Origin: JAALKW01 sp963974485
Lineage (GTDB): Bacteria > Pseudomonadota > Gammaproteobacteria > Legionellales > Legionellaceae
DNA length: 64,000 nt
Direction: 5' to 3'
Assembly (NCBI GenBank): GCA_963974485.1
Contig: CAXBBS010000011.1
Location: forward strand, 1 to 64,000
Position 1 is the first letter of the stretch, and each line of letters begins with the position of its first letter. The notes under the pieces are model-generated. The model had not been told where the DNA came from. It ran no database searches and was given only the letters and a program-made list of their open reading frames with translations. Positions 62,567 through 64,000 of the stretch are shown here, piece by piece. The translations under genes and the position numbers were made by a program.

Positions 62567-63200
62567 GTTGTTCAAACGCACCATGTTTCATCGCCAAATG
62601 TGTAAGCTCCACATTGTTTTTGATGCCCAGTTTCTCGAACATACGGTAACGATACGTACCTACGGTTTTAGGGCTCAAAAACAAGCGTTCGGCAATTTTA
62701 TTCACCGTTAAGCCTTCCGTAATCATAAACATCACTTGCATTTCACGTTCAGATAAATCATCCAGCGGAGATATATCGGTTGGATTTAAACTTTCGAGGG
62801 CGATTTTTTGAGCAATTTCAGCACTCAAATAACGTTCACCTCGAAATACTTTGCGAATCGCGGTGACCATTTCTTCAGCGGCTGAATCTTTGGTGAGGTA
62901 ACCCATGGCGCCTAATTGTATAATACGCGTGGGCAGTGGATCGGTGGTTGCTGCAGTTAATACAATAATTTTGATGTCTGATTGGCATTTTTTTAAACGC
63001 CGGGTGACTTCCCAGCCGTCCATGCCGGGCATTTTCATATCTAAGAGCACCACATCAGGCGCATACGTTTTTACTTGTTTAAGTGCTGCTTCACCGTTTT
63101 CAGCTTCAGCAATCACATGGATATCAGGTAAATTATCCAGCAAACGCCGAATACCCATACGAACCAATTCATGGTCATCAACAATGAGTACTTTGATCAA
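62550..63200 (-). CDS. letA: GacA/UvrY/LetA-type response regulator
   Basis: The 216-aa NarL-family regulator starts at TTG 63200 with AGGAG 8 nt upstream; an early ATG is not available. The receiver domain has IKVLIVDDHELVRMGIRRLL, phosphoacceptor D54 in VVLLDMKMPGMDGW, the T/S switch (LTAATT) and K (LTKDSA). The LuxR HTH is LSEREMQVMFMITEGLTVNK then IAERLFLSPKTVGTYRYRMF. In Legionella LetA with LetS controls the CsrA-binding small RNAs that switch on transmissive traits. By orthology this gene likely does the same and so may control many effector-like genes here. The cognate sensor is not in the window. Confidence 0.92.
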   Translation of the reverse strand: MIKVLIVDDHELVRMGIRRLLDNLPDIHVIAEAENGEAALKQVKTYAPDVVLLDMKMPGMDGWEVTRRLKKCQSDIKIIVLTAATTDPLPTRIIQLGAMGYLTKDSAAEEMVTAIRKVFRGERYLSAEIAQKIALESLNPTDISPLDDLSEREMQVMFMITEGLTVNKIAERLFLSPKTVGTYRYRMFEKLGIKNNVELTHLAMKHGAFEQHDHLT

Positions 63201-63320
63201 GCTACACTCCTCAGGACGATCTTAGAGCTGTACATGAAAGATGCAGCGATACTAACAAGTCTCTCGCCTTATTACAATGCTAAGTTTCAATAGCTATTCA
63301 CTGCAATTCTATACGTCGTT

Positions 63321-64000
63321 TTATTTTTTAAAGACACACGGTTCCTGAAGGGTAGGTTCTTCATCCCCCTCCTCCTTCAAAGCAAGCTCCTTATACTTAT
63401 CTTTAAAATCAGTAAATTTTCTTGGTTCAATCTTAATGATCGGGCTAAAAAAGCCGTCCAATCTTGGATGATTTCGATGTTGGAGTGCACGACCTATTTC
63501 AGAGTTTTTATCCTCAGAAAGCGTTTTAAAATAATTCAGGATCTCCATGCGAATCTGAAGTTCATCATCTAAAGGTATCTGCTTGGTATGTATGTTGTTT
63601 ATTACCTCGTTAATCGAATGTACAAGTGTATTTTTATAGGAGAAAACTCGTTTTAATAACAACTTATTCAATTTCATTTCCATGAATATATCCATAAAAA
63701 AACGGACGAGATTAGAATTAGCCTGTCCCTGCTCCGTAGTTAAGAGGCCAGCTTGACTCATAATGCTAAGGACGGAAGCAGCCCCATCGGGGTCGTAATG
63801 CTTGAGCACGGCTTGACAATTCGCCTGCCCCTGCTGCTCCCCGATTAAAAGACCAGCGTAGCTGAGCGTGCTAAGGGCGGAGGCGGCCCTCTCTGGGTCG
63901 TGATGCTTGAGCACGGCCTGAGAGTTAACCCGCCCCTGCTCCCCGATTAAAAGGCCAGCGTGGCTCAGCGTGCTAAGGGCTGAAGCAACACCCGATGGGT
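63321..64000 (-). CDS. QAN-type helical-repeat protein, partial (runs off the right edge)
   Basis: The frame is open to base 64000, so the true start lies outside the window; an internal GTG at 63914 is not the start, because the same repeat continues upstream (SGVASALSTLSHAGLLIGEQ). At least two and a half repeats of 33-34 aa are seen: GQANCQAVLKHYDPDGAASV then LSIMSQAGLLTTE. A unique C-terminal domain of about 130 aa follows. Repeats match the pattern of the 13657-15624 protein (GLLSGxYAQANFDAVxxHPN). Effector-like; function unknown. Confidence 0.8.
   Translation of the reverse strand, partial: PSGVASALSTLSHAGLLIGEQGRVNSQAVLKHHDPERAASALSTLSYAGLLIGEQQGQANCQAVLKHYDPDGAASVLSIMSQAGLLTTEQGQANSNLVRFFMDIFMEMKLNKLLLKRVFSYKNTLVHSINEVINNIHTKQIPLDDELQIRMEILNYFKTLSEDKNSEIGRALQHRNHPRLDGFFSPIIKIEPRKFTDFKDKYKELALKEEGDEEPTLQEPCVFKK

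Noticed and set aside
63321..63914. Complete gene starting at GTG 63914
   Set aside because: The frame and the repeat pattern continue without a stop to base 64000, so the gene is cut by the window edge.

Overview
The window looks like chromosomal DNA of a gamma-proteobacterium of the Legionellales type (Legionella, Coxiella and Berkiella relatives), probably one that lives inside eukaryotic cells. This is inference. It rests on gammaproteobacterial housekeeping genes (ligA, queA, rmuC, pdxJ, era, recO, uvrC with a GacA/UvrY-type regulator), a Legionella-type outer membrane protein, PAS-LuxR regulators, and many eukaryotic-like or effector-like genes: a TKL-like kinase, leucine-rich repeats, an ankyrin-like protein and several alpha-helical repeat families. 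Base composition by eye is about 40% GC. I see no tRNA, rRNA or CRISPR array.

Layout. 0.1-4.2 kb: hypothetical genes, a 33-aa-repeat protein translationally coupled to a small upstream gene, and a small gene with a frameshift. 4.2-10.5 kb: ligA-queA followed by a short tgt-like gene, then rmuC, a Cys-rich secreted protein and pdxJ. 10.6-17.4 kb: an outer membrane barrel, a degraded IS3 relic, an IPT/Lcl secreted protein, a QAN-repeat effector-like protein, a DUF4143 ATPase and a small P/T-rich protein. 17.4-22.0 kb: era-recO, preceded on the same strand by a two-gene unit encoding a DNA methyltransferase-like protein and a TALE-like 33-aa-repeat protein. 22.2-31.0 kb: coiled-coil, Kazal and large unknown proteins, then a coupled DEDDh exonuclease and SAM methyltransferase-like pair. 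31-42 kb: a scrambled, partly duplicated region with pseudogenes, two LuxR regulators, a Gfo/Idh/MocA oxidoreductase, a damaged IS3 element inserted into an ISNCY-type relic, and two copies of a DnaA-box-like palindrome. 41.8-50.4 kb: three tandem paralogues made of 33-aa helical repeats. 50.5-54.7 kb: an LRR protein, a kinase and a second Lcl-type secreted protein. 54.9-63.2 kb: an outer membrane barrel, an Eda-like protein lacking its catalytic lysine, a Sel1-repeat / small secreted / L,D-transpeptidase operon, uvrC and the response regulator. 63.3 kb to the edge: a partial QAN-repeat gene.

The most interesting locus is 19.0-22.0 kb. The 456-aa protein carries seven recognisable tandem repeats of 33-34 aa that align position by position with TAL-effector repeats, including the S-x-x-G-G segment, with variable residues at positions 12-13. 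It is translationally coupled to a methyltransferase with an SPPYF catalytic motif, and both have short basic, NLS-like stretches near the C-terminus. The large 33-aa-repeat paralogues also end in K-K-P-R / K-R-P-R plus acidic clusters. Several otherwise unrelated proteins here share a short L-[ST]-[LF]-F-[SG] motif near the C-terminus. Together these suggest a set of translocated proteins, some possibly aimed at the host nucleus; translocation and targeting are inference.
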